From: Calliopum simillimum
Lineage: Eukaryota; Arthropoda; Insecta; Diptera; Lauxaniidae
Reading direction: 5' to 3'
NCBI GenBank assembly: GCA_951812925.1
Contig: OX638368.1
Location: 80,520,909 to 80,584,908 of the forward strand
Length of the DNA: 64,000 bases
Within the stretch, counting starts at the first letter, position 1, and every line of letters starts with the position of its first letter. The translations under genes and the position numbers were made by a program. This document shows positions 11,102 through 21,539 of the stretch, piece by piece. Below the pieces are notes generated by a model. That model searched no databases. It was not told the DNA's origin and saw nothing but the letters and a program-made list of their open reading frames with translations.

Positions 11102-12421
11102 AAGGGTGTTTTTTTTAGAGGTTTGTTTTTTTTAGAGGTTTGTTTTTCGAATAGAGATAAAACTGGCATTTTGTGGTCAAATCTGGCAACTCTAATGTCA
11201 TTTATGTTCAGTTTGGTTTGCCATTTCATCATGAACAGGTTGACAAAAGAACAACGCTTGCAAATCGTGCAAATTTATTTCGAAAATAATGGTTCAGTTC
11301 GCGAAGTTTACCGCAAGCTCCGTCCATTTTATGGTCGACATAATCGTCCATCAGAGCAATTAATTCGGTTAACCATGGATCGTTTTCGCACTACGTTTAC
11401 TCTATGTGATAATACGCATCCGCAGAGACGTCAAACAGTGCGCACCGAAGAAACAATTGCCGCTGTAGAGCAAAATGATGAAGAGGACCCGAATGAATCG
11501 ATTCGCCACCGTGCACAGCAATTGGAGCTTTGTCCATCAACTTTATGGAAGATTTTGCGCAAAGATCTTGGCTTGCGACCTTACAAGATCCAGCTTGTGC
11601 AAGAATTAAAGCCGCGAGACCATGCAATGCGTCGTGATTTTGGTGTATGGGCCGAAAATGAGATTGATCTCGATGCTGATTTTCATCGCAAAATTTTGTT
11701 CAGTGATGAGGCTCATTTTTGGTTGAATGGCTACGTCAACAAGCAAAATTGCCGCATTTGGAGTGAAGAGAATCCACATGAGACCCTTGAGACGCCATTA
11801 CATCCACAAAAACTGACTGTTTGGTGTGCTCTATAGGCTGGTGGAGTCATTGGGCCATACTTCTTCCGAAATAATGCTGGAGAGTCAGTTACCGTTAATG
11901 GAGACCGGTATAGAGCCATGATAACCGACATTTTGTTCCCGAATTGGATGGCATGAATGTGGATGAGTTGTGGTTCCAACAAGACGGCGCTACATGCCAC
12001 ACAGCGCACGTCACAATCGATTTGTTGAAGGAAACATTCGATGAGCGCATAATTTCGCGGAATGGACCTGTCAATTGGCCACCAAGATCGTGTGATTTGA
12101 CACCATTGGATTATTTTCTTTGGGGATATGTGAAGTCGCTCGTCTACGCCAACAAACCAGAAACGTTAGGGGACTTGGAAGCCAACATTCCTGGCGTTAT
12201 TGCCGACATACGGCCCCATATGCTCGAAAAAGTGGTTGAAAATTGGACCTGTAGAATTGGCTTTATTCGAGCCAGCCGCGGCGGCCACATGCCCGAAATC
12301 ATATTTAAACATTAATAGCATAAAATTATCCTTCCAATAAAGCCAAATTGATGGACATTAAAACGATTTTCTTGTGTTTTATTTCAATTCGAAGTTTTAT
12401 ACCTCTAAAAAAAACACCCTT
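11102..12421 (+). mobile_element. mariner element of DD41D type
   Basis: 1320 bp with inverted ends AAGGGTGTTTTTTTTAGAGG, flanked by TA at 11100-11101 and 12422-12423. It is full length with one transposase gene. It was inserted into the endonuclease part of the I-clade element, whose frame is restored when this element and one TA are removed. Confidence 0.93.
11231..12315 (+). pseudogene. DD41D mariner transposase, one stop and one frameshift
   Basis: About 360 residues from MNRLTKEQRLQIVQIYFEN, with an N-terminal helix-turn-helix region and the catalytic motifs FSDEAHFWLNG, FQQDGATCHTA and CDLTPLDYFLWG. I count 41 residues between the second and third catalytic Asp, giving DD41D. As I recall, this spacing was described for the rosa mariners of tephritid flies; that is memory, not a search. 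The gene is disabled by TAG at 11834-11836 where a Trp is expected (WCAL then AGGVIGPYFF) and by a frameshift near 11950. All three catalytic Asp survive. Confidence 0.9.
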
Positions 12422-12577
12422 TATGTTGTAATTTGGTAGGTGTAGAAAATTTTCATTTTTTTTGATTATATGTGTTTCCTGTAAGGCAATGATGTCAGGA
12501 TTGTGTCGTGATACCAGAATTTCCAGACCATATTTATTATTGATAAATCCCTGAATGTTCCATTGTAAAAGTGTAAG

Positions 12578-12798
12578 TCATAAGTCATCGGAGAAACCGA
12601 TGCAAAATTAATAATCGAAAGAATTTTATAATTGTATTATTGAATAATTAAATACATAAAGGAAATTCTATAAAACGTATAAATCAAATTGGAAAAAAAA
12701 CAATAAAATAAATTTTGTAACTAAGAGTTGATTGTCTTTTAGTCTGACCCTGGACACCACTGAGCTTACCTCAGCCCTAGACAAAAACAATCGTTACA
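12578..12798 (+). repeat. LTR fragment matching 4773-4996
   Basis: Second copy of the LTR seen at 4773-4996, almost identical and ending in the same GTTACA. It has no primer-binding site after it, so it behaves as a 3' LTR end. Its 5' part is missing; the sequence switches at 12578 from the 5' end of the I-clade element. Confidence 0.8.
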
Positions 12799-13017
12799 AT
12801 TTATATATATAAAAGGTATCGTTTCCGCACCATCCATTTTAAAAAAAAAAACGGTTTTTTCGTATTTAAGAAAAACACAAAGAAAAATTGGAAACAGCAA
12901 TAGTCATTCCAGATGTGATTTTTAATGCTTAATCCGAACCCGTTCTTAGAATTGCTCTTTTACCTCTGGACTTTGAGATATCCTTACATAAAAGTTTAAA
13001 GGACACCACTTTTTTCC

Positions 13018-13764
13018 TTTAGGGTAAATGCAGATCTAGAGAAAATTAGCAAATGGTCTGCGCTGAATAAACTGTCCTTAAATCCACAGAAGTCACTTGT
13101 GTTGCCTATATTTAAAACATGCTTTCCTGTCGAAGAGTTACCAGATATTTTATTGAGCGATAAGAAATTGAAATTTGTGAACAAAGCCACTAACCTCGGG
13201 TTCGTGCTGAATTGTGGCTTGACTTGTGAGGACCATGTCAATTCTGTTATTAGAAAAGTCTACTACACTTTACGTAACCTAAAAATGTCTTCCGCGTTTG
13301 TACCTATGGAAACAAGAAAACGCCTTGCACTGCAGTTGATTATTCCATTAATAACTTACTCTGAAGTCGTATTTAGCCGGCTAGATTCACGATCACTTCA
13401 CAAATTACAGGTTGTGTATAATAACGTCACCCGTTACGTATTTGGTCTTAGGAGATTTGATCATACCTCAACGTTCAGTAAACGTATCTTGAATTGTAGT
13501 ATAGTGGATTACATCAATGTCAGAAATCTTATATTTTTGCATAAAATAATTTTTACAAAAACTCCGGACTATTTATATAAAAAAATCAATTTCTGTCAGT
13601 CATCAAGAACCTGCAACATTATCCTTCCGTCATTCAAGTATTTATGTTCGTCTAGAATGTTTTTTGTTAGCACAATTCGTCTGTGGAACTCATTACCTCG
13701 TGAGTTCAAATGTATTAGTAATGGCAGAAGATTTAGGCAATTGATTTTTCACCACTTTTCTTAA
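13018..13764 (+). pseudogene. CR1/Jockey-type RT C-terminal fragment
   Basis: One open frame of about 249 residues covering the end of a non-LTR RT: NADLEKISKWSALNKLSLNP, KATNLGFVLNCGLT and the closing RLWNSLPREF motif typical of CR1- and Jockey-like ORF2 C-termini. The catalytic RT core is missing. A poly-T run follows the stop, and AT-rich 3' UTR-like sequence runs to about 14090 (AATAAATAAATG). It is 5' truncated but has no internal stop, so it may be a young fragment. Confidence 0.8.
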
Positions 13765-14189
13765 CTTTTTTTTTTTTTTTTTTTTCGGTAAATGTAATTT
13801 CTAACTCAAATGAATGTATTTACTAAGTATATATTTTCTATTGTATGTATTAAGTAAGTTCATATCTTTTCTATGATTGTATGTTTTCTTTTAATTGTCA
13901 TTTGTAAGTCAAATGTCTTCTTATTTAATTATGTATGTTTTTATTATTATACTAAGTTCATCTTTTTAATATGATTGTATGTTAAGACTGAATTAAATTC
14001 TGTTCGTGATGTACATAATTGACTATTGATTGCATTTAAAAGAACTATTCTTATATGCTAATATATCTAATAAATAAATGAAAAAATGAAAATATAACAA
14101 GATCAGGTAATATTCAGCCGTAAAATCTGGTATGACAGTTAATACCCCCAGCTTTTTTCTTGAAAACTCAATCAAATCGATAACGATAT

Positions 14190-15060
14190 CTTTTTTTTTG
14201 TCGGAGATATCTTTACCTAAAAAATTAAAAAAAGTGCAAAAACACGATTTTTGGATATATTGGATGTTATATGCAGGACACAGAAAAATTTTCTGTGAAT
14301 TTCTATTACCAGAAGCATTTGGTACTTTCTTTTGGCATTAAGTTTAACTATAGAATGTTCATCTACAACATTTCTCTGCAAAGTTATGTTAACTTTAAAA
14401 TCACACCATGAAACTCAAAGCGAAATATCTCGTTTTTCGGCTATATTTGAGGTTGTATACAGTACGGACGAAATTCGTCAGCTCTTTTTTACTAACCGAC
14501 ACACTTAAAACCATTCTGTGTCTTCAAAATCAGCTATCAAGTGGTCTCCTGTGATTGTTTTCTACAAAGATATGACCATTTAAAAATTACATTATGGAGT
14601 GCACTCACAGGGGTGTCACTAAAATATAGTGTACGAGTATTCCTTACATTGCTGCATCATGTCGTCTTAAAATTGTCATAACTTTGTAGAAAATAATCGA
14701 AGGAGACCACTTCGTAGCTCATTTTGGAGATAAAGAGTTAGTACAAAAGAGTAGACGAATTTCGTTCGTACCGTATACAACCTCAAATATAGCCGAAAAC
14801 CGAGATATTTCGCTTTGAGTTTCATGGTGTGATTTTAAAGTTAACATAACTTTGCAGAGAAATGTTGCAGATGAACATTCTATAGTTAAACTTAAAGCCA
14901 AAAGAAAGTACCAAATGCTTCTGGTAATAGAAATTCACAGAAAAATTTTGTGTGTCCTGCATATAACATCCAATATATCAAAAAATCGTGTTTTTGCACT
15001 TTTTTAATTTTTTAGGTAAAGATATCTCCGACAAAAAAAAAAATTCCGAACTCAAAAGTC
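14190..15060. repeat. Large inverted repeat (foldback-like)
   Basis: Two arms of about 400 bp, 14190-14600 and 14660-15060, are near-perfect reverse complements. For example, GTCGGAGATATCTTTACCTA on the left pairs with TAGGTAAAGATATCTCCGAC on the right. The centre near 14630 is also partly palindromic. No coding. It lies directly against a gypsy RT fragment on its right. Confidence 0.85.
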
Positions 15061-15186
15061 TGAAATTCGTTGAACAGTGTAATCAAATAGAGCAGTGGCT
15101 AAAATATGGAATAATTGAGGAATCAGAATCCGAATTCAGTAGTGCAGTCGTTCTAGTAAAAAAACGTGACGGTACTCCGAGATTAT
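15044..15186 (+). pseudogene. Ty3/gypsy Pol fragment, start of RT
   Basis: A 47-residue segment (KFVEQCNQIEQWLKYGIIEE, then FSSAVVLVKKRDGTPRL) matches the beginning of gypsy RT just before the CVDYR motif, and ends at TAG 15186-15188. It is in the same orientation as the gag at 4998 and might be a displaced piece of the same element, but that is not shown. Confidence 0.75.
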
Positions 15187-15188
15187 AG

Positions 15189-15692
15189 CCGGAGAGCCAG
15201 CGCTTAAAAACAACTTTGCGTTTCTAAAAGCTGGTTTTGTTACAGTTGGTTATAGTAATTGTGTGCACCAATAAACTGTCGGTCAGTCAAGCGAACTGTA
15301 GAACAGGAGGCTGATATATGGTCTCAAACATGTCATAATTTCGGTTTTGATCAAATTAATTTCTAAAGGCTGAAAATTGTTATACAGATTGTATAATGCA
15401 TATAAAAAACAATTTTGTCGGTCAGTCAGTTAAACGTTAAAACAAGGCTGGTCAGCAGCCCCGTGAAAGTCAAAACGCTTTTTTATTCACGTGGGAGGCA
15501 TCTTACGAAAAAAGAGTACATGGCATAAAATGCTTAAAATCGTTCAAGGAATACGTGTGATTTTTTTTTAATTTTTTTTTTTTTTTTCTGAAAATTTTTT
15601 AAAAAATTACGTTTTTTACTCAAGATTTTTCCAAATTAAAAAATTGAAATTAAAAAAACGTATAAAATGCTACAAGAATCCGAAAACAAAAT
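15189..15692. other. unassigned AT-rich stretch
   Basis: No gene seen. The segment 15480-15560 (GGCATCTTACGAAAAAAGAG, AAATGCTTAAAATCGTTCAA) resembles sequence at 61665-61720 and its inverse at 61790-61860, so it is part of a dispersed repeat family. Confidence 0.5.
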
Positions 15693-16475
15693 CTAGTAAC
15701 GGTGGTATCTTTGGCCTGACCAAACACTAAATACCCTACAATGCATTTCAAGTATATTATTAAACACTTAGTTGATAAAAACTATGCAATATTCTTGTAC
15801 ATTTGTTTTGAGTGTTTGAGTAAAACTCGGTTAGGTTTTCTTAAAAAAATCTTTCAATATAGCATTTCAAAATTTTTGCTTATATGGGAGGTGCCACACC
15901 CTCTTGTCCGAATTCGCTTAGTTTTATCTCAGAGCTTGCATTTATTGATTTGAGTATTTGAGCGCAATTTGGTTGGGTTATCTTAAAAAACGCCTTCAGT
16001 ATAAAATTTTGCCTATATGGGAGATACCACGCCCTCTTGACCGAATTCGCCTAGTTTTTACTCAGAGCTTGCATTTATTGATTTGAGTATTTGAGTGCAA
16101 TTTAGTTCGGTTATCTCAAAAAACGCTTTCAGTATAACATTTTGAAACTTTTGTTTATATGGGAGGTGCCACGCCCTCTAGTCCGAATTCGCCTAGTTTT
16201 TACTCAGAGTTTGCACTTACTATCTCTAGTATTTATGTGTATTTTGTTATTGCAAATAATGCTCCTATTATTTCATTTTGAATATATTTTTTGTATGGGC
16301 GGTAGGCGTGTCCGTTGGCCGATTTCGGTCATTTTTAATCCCACGAGCTAACTTTTACGACAGAATCAGAATACCAAATTTCATTGAATTATGTTGCTCA
16401 GCCAGCCAGCCAGACAGACAGACGGACATGGCTATATCGACTAAGGAGGTGACGCTGATCAAAAATATATATTAT
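15693..16475 (-). mobile_element. Worn DINE-1-like Helitron
   Basis: A degenerate copy of the Helitron family at 29435-30540. It has CTAG at 15693-15696, an imperfect GGCCTGACCAAA hairpin, three units of the 130-140 bp repeat containing ATATGGGAGGTGCCAC, the CAGC/CAGA microsatellite (about 16400) and the core GGACATGGCTATATCGACT. The outer end beyond the core is lost. Confidence 0.75.
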
Positions 16476-16579
16476 TATTATTTCTGTATAGTTAAAAAAA
16501 TAACTGTTACATTTAAAATTTTGTACAGCATAGTATTTCAATTTTAAAATGTTTAACAAATTTCACAAATCTAAACATT

Positions 16580-16771
16580 TTAGTGGATATTTAATAAAAT
16601 AAAATCTACCACCAGTTTTTTAAAACAATGGAAATTATTTTCATTTTTAATTATAGCTGGTAGGGAGTTATATAGTTCTAAGCCATTATACATAATTGAA
16701 TTCTGAGTACTGCACGGCGCACGTCCGCGCGAAATGCGTTTTCTATAAGATTTTGATGAGAGGTATCTCAT
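16580..16771 (-). pseudogene. Non-LTR retrotransposon C-terminal scrap
   Basis: A 63-residue minus-strand frame ending with the pattern MYNGLELYNSLPAIIKNEN and FHCFKKLVVDFIL. This is the usual closing motif of some CR1/Jockey-like RT proteins. It is heavily truncated. Confidence 0.55.
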
Positions 16772-18315
16772 TTTCTTCAGGAACTTACGCTGATGTCAAA
16801 TTTGAAAGAATTTTTAAAATCCCAACGACAGTTTTTTTTTAAGTCGGGTAAAGTGATTTTTCAGTACAAAATTTTTGACCATATTTTTTTAAAGACCAAA
16901 ATTTTGAAAACAGAGGCCTAAGAAAAAAATGAAAACCGCAAACTTTATTCTACAGATTTTTCCCTATCATTTGATATTAAGAACATAAAAATGTAGCTGC
17001 CATAGAAAAAGTTATAACCTTTTGAAAATGAGAGTGTTTTTTTAGTAGTTTGCACACTAAAATCTATATATGCCAGGTAGGAAAAAATTCAAATCGAACC
17101 GTTGTGAAGTAAAAAAAAAGGTGTCATATTACTCCTGAGCACTTACTAAATAAGACAAAAAAGTTTTGAAAAAAAGTTCATCGACTACTGTTTGAAAAAG
17201 GTCGAAAAACGGTACATTTGTTAAAAAGCACAACAAAACAAAACAAAAATAGTCATTTTCGATGTTTTTATTAGTGGTGAATTTGAATCTGGTCCCAGAA
17301 CTGCTTTATCACGTATAGTTTTTGAGATATTGTAACCTAAATTATAAAAAACACGATTTTTAAATTTTTTTAAAATTGTTTATTAATAACATCAAAATTA
17401 ATCTAGATACCCTAGGTCAAACAACAAAACTTTTATAGCGTACTTTTTAGCGGCATATTTAAGAACTTGTTGTTTATCTCCTCGCTTTGTCTGCTTGCAA
17501 ATTTGTCCAAAGCAAGAGTGCAATGACTCCAACCCTTCTTCGCCCATGTTTGCTAAGCATCTGTTTGTTTTTAAAAATTCAGGTAGATGATGGAACCCGA
17601 CATGGACCTTTACAGAGCGTGCAGCGATGCCAAGCCCTTCCATTATATGCAACAAATTTTTGCATGTATCGATTATTGTATTAATTTCAAAAAAAACATT
17701 TCAAAAACTACGTGATAGAGTAGTTCTGGAACCAGATTCAAATTCACCTCTAATAAAAACATCAAAAATGACTATTTGTGTTTTGTTGTGCTTTTTAACA
17801 AATGTACCGTTTTTCGACCTTTTTCAAACAGTAGTCGATGAACTTTTTTTCAAAACTTTTTTGTCTTATTTAGTAAGTGCTCAGGAGTAATTTGACACCT
17901 TTTTTTTACTTCACAACAGTTCGATTTAAATTTTTTCCTACCTGGCATATATAGATTTTAGTGTGCAAACTACCAAAAAAACACTCTCATTTTCAAAAGG
18001 TTATAACTTTTTCTATGGCAGCTACATTTTTATGTTCTTAATATCAAATGATAGGGAAAAATCTGTAAAATAAAGTTTGCGGTTTACATTTTTTTCTTAG
18101 GCCTCTATTTTCAAAATTTTGGTCTTTGAAAAAAAATGGTCAAAAATTTTGTACTGAAAAATCACTTTACCCGACTTAAAAACAAAACTGTCGTTGGGAT
18201 CTCAAAAATTCTTTCAAATTTTACATCAGCGTAAGTTTCTGAAGAAAATGTGATACCTCCCATCAAAATCCTATAGAAAAAAGTTTTTTGCCTTATATCG
18301 CGCGGATGTGCGGCG
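16715..18315. repeat. 1.6 kb inverted repeat with a central ORF
   Basis: Arms of roughly 600 bp (16715-17350 and 17690-18315) are reverse complements with about 5-10 percent mismatch by eye. For instance ACTTACGCTGATGTCAAATT pairs with its complement near 18215. The unique centre (17350-17690) holds a minus-strand protein remnant. The layout suggests a foldback-type transposon that kept part of a gene. Confidence 0.8.
17398..17655 (-). pseudogene. Transposon-type protein fragment, family unassigned
   Basis: An 85-residue minus-strand fragment with SVKVHVGFHHLPEFL and GEEGLESLHSCFGQI. The same arrangement (KxHV...HV, then (S/G)E(Q/E)xxESxHSxF) occurs in the longer remnant at 38224-38517. I recall such proteins as multi-copy transposon-like genes in insects and cnidarians but cannot name the superfamily. 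It sits in the loop between the arms of a large inverted repeat. Confidence 0.5.
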
Positions 18316-18895
18316 TCCTTAACCCGTTTTAAATCGAACGTCGTAGCACATCAAATTTTTTTCCAGATTCTGTTTACTTATCGTTCAAATGATGTATAAA
18401 GAAATTTTCACCCGTGACTCCTCGACTAAATTTTGAGATAATCCCATTTCCAATTGGGGCATTTTCCCATACAAAAACAATAAAAAATTTTTTTAACTAC
18501 ATTGAACAAAAATCAAAATAATCGCATTCGATGTGTTTTGCGATGCTAAACGCGAATCCAACCTCGCTCTTTCGTGTATAGTTTTTGAGATATTCTAACC
18601 TAAAATCCAAAAAAAGTATTTTTTTGCCATTTTTTGAAGCTATATAACTATGTAACATATCATTTATTCGTTAAATGTGGTTAAAGTACTTGGAAGCCCT
18701 AATCTTTTTCTTTAAAACTTTATTTAAATTATGTTTATATCTTCATGCTTCTAAGAGATATCGTAGACCGAAATATTGGCTAAACGGGTTTTTTGCACTT
18801 TTGTGTCTTTTTAGGTTAGGATATCTTTGGGGGAAAAAAAGATATCAACATAATTTAAATTAGGTTTTAAAGTCAAAACTTAGGACTTTCAAGTT
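18316..18895. other. AT-rich stretch without genes
   Basis: Nothing coding recognised. A short inverted pair (TTTAAATTATGTTTATATCTT near 18722 and its complement near 18840) suggests a small foldback. Confidence 0.4.
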
Positions 18896-18899
18896 ACTT

Positions 18900-19289
18900 A
18901 CCAGATTTAACGAAATTGTTAACTCCTTGTGGCACTCCAATATCGACAGCTTTTTCTTGTGAAATAATATCCATAACTTTTGTACTTTGTGATCTACCAT
19001 ATAGGTATGATTCAAACCATCTATTTTCAACACCTCTGATTCCATAGCATTCCAATTGAATGAGGACACTGCGATCAATAGTTTCAAATACCCTTTTAAA
19101 ATCGAGGAAAATAGCAACAACCTTGTTACCAACATCAATCTTCTTTTTAAATTCGTGGATTGTCCATATTAACGCCGTTTCGCAAGAGTGCCCCGATCTA
19201 AATCCAGATTGTTGCTTGATTATAATATTATTTTCTTTTATGAATTTAACAAGTTGCTTACTAACAACTTTCTCAATATACTTTTCCAT
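18900..19289 (-). pseudogene. Non-LTR RT fragment (palm N-terminal part)
   Basis: A 130-residue minus-strand frame with MEKYIEKVVSKQL, QQSGFRSGHSCETAL, AIFLDFKRVFETIDR, YGIRGVENRWFESYL and GVPQG. It breaks off right after GVPQG, so the catalytic YADD half is missing. The family is Jockey/CR1-like. It is in inverted orientation to the endonuclease-type fragment at 20172-20836. Confidence 0.8.
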
Positions 19290-19349
19290 ATCTGTCCCGC
19301 CTCCTTCTCTGCGTTACAAACGGAAGGACAAAGTGAATATACCCTGGAT
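19290..19349 (-). mobile_element. Terminal scrap of a DINE-1-like Helitron
   Basis: GCCTCCTTCTCTGCGTTACA and AAAGTGAATATACCCTGGAT match the outer end of the Helitron copies at 30478-30540 and 37190-37245. Only this about 60 bp end is present. Confidence 0.7.
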
Positions 19350-19353
19350 GTAG

Positions 19354-19408
19354 GACCTCCCAGTTGATAGCACAAGTCGGTAGACCAATGCACCAGCCTT
19401 GCCCGACC
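19354..19408 (-). other. Truncated tRNA-like sequence
   Basis: Reverse complement of the tRNA-like unit at 19534-19611 (shared GACTTGTGCTA, CCAACTGGGAGGT and ACATTGGTCTA blocks, with mismatches). It lacks the B-box half because it abuts the Helitron scrap. Probably tRNA-derived SINE debris. Confidence 0.5.
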
Positions 19409-19533
19409 AATCGGTATTGAATCTAGTTCCAATGGAACAGCTAAACCAAACATCAATAAATAACATAAACAACAATTATGACATCAAGGCTCACGTATTA
19501 ACACACACAAAACTGGCAAAAGTCGGCTTCGCA

Positions 19534-19611
19534 GCCGGGCAAGGCTGGTACATTGGTCTAACGACTTGTGCTACCAACTGGGAGGTCCTTGGTTCAACTC
19601 CCGCCCAGGCC
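19534..19611 (+). other. tRNA-like sequence (SINE head or tRNA pseudogene)
   Basis: It has possible outer pairing (GCCGGGC with GCCCAGGC), an A-box-like TGGTACATTGG and a B-box-like GGTTCAACTCC, the layout of a tRNA-type pol III promoter. The arms do not fold into a convincing functional tRNA. An A-rich stretch follows. I read it as a tRNA-derived SINE head. Confidence 0.5.
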
Positions 19612-19911
19612 AAAACACAAAAGTTTTTCAACTTGCAATTTTTCAATTATAATTAATTTAGTAAAATAAATATAATTATAATTACAACAAAAATAGTCTG
19701 ATGAGTCTTTGTGGCGAAAGACGAAACATATGTCACTATAGCCGTGTTTTTAATCCGTTCCTTAATTTGTCATAATTATGTGTTAGAAAATGCATTGATA
19801 GATTTATATGTAAATAGATCTTTGCAAATATATGACTAAAAAGTTCAATTAAAAATTTATTTTCATTTACATTTTTAGACATTAAAAATAGACAACAAAA
19901 TTGGCGAAAAA

Positions 19912-20168
19912 TTTTGAAAACAATTATTTTGCTTTGATTTTTCTTGTGACAATTTGCTGCTCTAACCTACTCTACATAAAAATCTAGAACAGAAAAGTAC
20001 AGAGAGAGCTGACTCATCGAACACTTTTTAGAGTAGAATAAAGCAAGCTAGAGCAGAAAAAAGTTTCATCGAACACTTTTGACCGCTCTAGAGCAAAAAA
20101 AGTTTCATCGAACACATTTTGACTGCTCTAACTTGATCTAGAGTACTCTAGAGCAATCATCAAACAAA
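19912..20168. repeat. CTCTAGAGCA-rich tandem repeat
   Basis: Repeated units containing TTTCATCGAACAC and CTCTAGAGCA with short spacers, three to four copies, several of them palindromic around TCTAGA. Noncoding. Function unknown. Confidence 0.6.
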
Positions 20169-20171
20169 GCT

Positions 20172-20836
20172 TATGTGTTTTCAAGCTCATATGAAGTTGA
20201 CTATTACGAATCAACTATGACTTCTTTTGGTTTAGACTCCTTGGTGAATGAGCCTCGTCTAAATTCATGCTTAGATCATATATTTATCAGAGTACTCAAA
20301 AACAATACTTTTGATTATAAATCTGCAGTATTTTATCTAAATCTAACAGCGGAATAAGTGTATTGAGCATACCAAAATTGATTTCAGTATTCTTAGAACA
20401 CGCTTAAGTTTTTAACAGTGGAACAATGTATAGTGTACTCTGCGCGTGATCCATCTCAAGCTTTTGATCTTTTAATTGAAAAGTTGCAAAGCTATATATT
20501 ACACAGCCAACAGATAACGAGCAAAAAGAATAATAAATTTAAATGTTTAACACCATGGATATGAAACTGTTGTGAACTTAAAACGGAAATGCCAATTTGC
20601 AAAGAAAATCATTATAAAAGTAGGTTTCGTGCTAGTGTAGGTAACTCTAGAGGTGAACGCCGTATTGCAAACGAAATTCTCAATAGAAATACTTTCAAAT
20701 CAAATATAACTTTGAATAGTAACGATTTAATTGTTTCAGAACCAATAGAAGTAGTTAGTCTGTTTAATAAATTTTTTCTATCTTTGTTGTGTGGAGATTT
20801 TATTAACCAGTGCTTTTCAATTTCAAATTTCAAATA
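20172..20836 (+). pseudogene. Non-LTR endonuclease C-terminus and linker fragment
   Basis: The frame at 20175-20357 has LVNEPRLNSCLDHIFIRVL, the end of an endonuclease domain. At 20589-20836 comes the hydrophilic linker that precedes RT, ending VSLFNKFFLSL. Stops and frameshifts separate the two. RT is absent in this orientation. Confidence 0.6.
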
Positions 20837-21539
20837 GAAACTTTAAAATTTAAATTATTTGCCGACGTTTCGTCAATTGTATGTTAACATCTTCAGGGGG
20901 CAACTCTTTATTCTTAAAATAAAATAGAAAAAAAAATTTAACAAATCAATTTTCTTGAAGATAAGAACTTTTAACAGCAACAATGCCAGAACAGTTAACA
21001 ACAACTTTACAACAACTTTACTAACAACAAAAGCTGAAAAAATAAAAAACTGAACTTTTTCCCTTTTTTTATTATTCATTTTTTTCTTAAGTAGTAAGGG
21101 AAAAAAAAGAAATAAGCGCCATTTTTAACAAAATTTTTTTTTAAATATAAATGAACTGTTGCGCATGCAATGTCTAAAAATTTTTAATTTTTCTTAAAAT
21201 AATAAGGCGCTTGCACAAGAAGCTGGTTCTCTTTGTTGTTGTAGTTGTTGTTGTTGCTATTTGAATAAATAAAAATTTTGTAAAAAAAATGTTTCGCTCG
21301 CTACATTGATTTCCAAAGTATGGGTGTCAATTAATAATATTGATCCAGAAATTTTTGAAATCTGGCTTGTAGTTTTCGAAATATTACTTTTCACACAGTA
21401 ATTTTACATATGAGTAGGGGTTGTTGTTGTTGTGAAGTTGTTGTCTCTTCTGTAGTTGCTAAAAGTTCCTAACTTCAAGAAAATTGATTTGTTAAATTTA
21501 TTTTTTTTTTTTATAAACATTTTTTAATGAAACAATTTC
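20837..21539. other. AT-rich DNA with (GTT)n/(CAA)n microsatellites
   Basis: No gene. It holds GTTGTTGTTG-type trinucleotide runs (21235-21265, 21420-21440) and an inverted pair with AAGTTCCTAACTTCAAGAAA near 21465 matching reversed sequence near 20945-20965. Confidence 0.5.

Larger units (their letters stand above)
6650..12577 (-). mobile_element. I-clade non-LTR retrotransposon (ORF2), interrupted by two DNA transposons
   Basis: A minus-strand element with the order endonuclease, reverse transcriptase, RNase H and 3' tail reading from 12577 down to about 6650. The presence of RNase H after RT is typical of the I superfamily. It begins within the endonuclease domain, so ORF1 is absent (5' truncated), and it abuts an LTR at 12578. 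Two TA-flanked insertions, 11102-12421 and 10127-10994, split the endonuclease; deleting them with one TA each restores continuous coding. The left boundary near 6650 is approximate. Confidence 0.85.
9871..12577 (-). pseudogene. I-clade ORF2, apurinic-like endonuclease domain, split in three
   Basis: Endonuclease domain in pieces. The N-terminus is at 12424-12577 (QWNIQGFINNKYGLEIL, ALQETHI). The middle is at 10997-11099 (AGIASLVKNNIKVS). The C-terminal part runs from 10124 to about 9740 (GDLNS, then a stop, then NTLWGS, and CDHFPI where SDHFPI is usual). The gaps are a DD41D mariner and an 868 bp TIR element. A stop in the GDxN motif, where the family has Ala/His-His, and a frameshift after the TNIY motif show the gene is dead. 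Confidence 0.82.
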
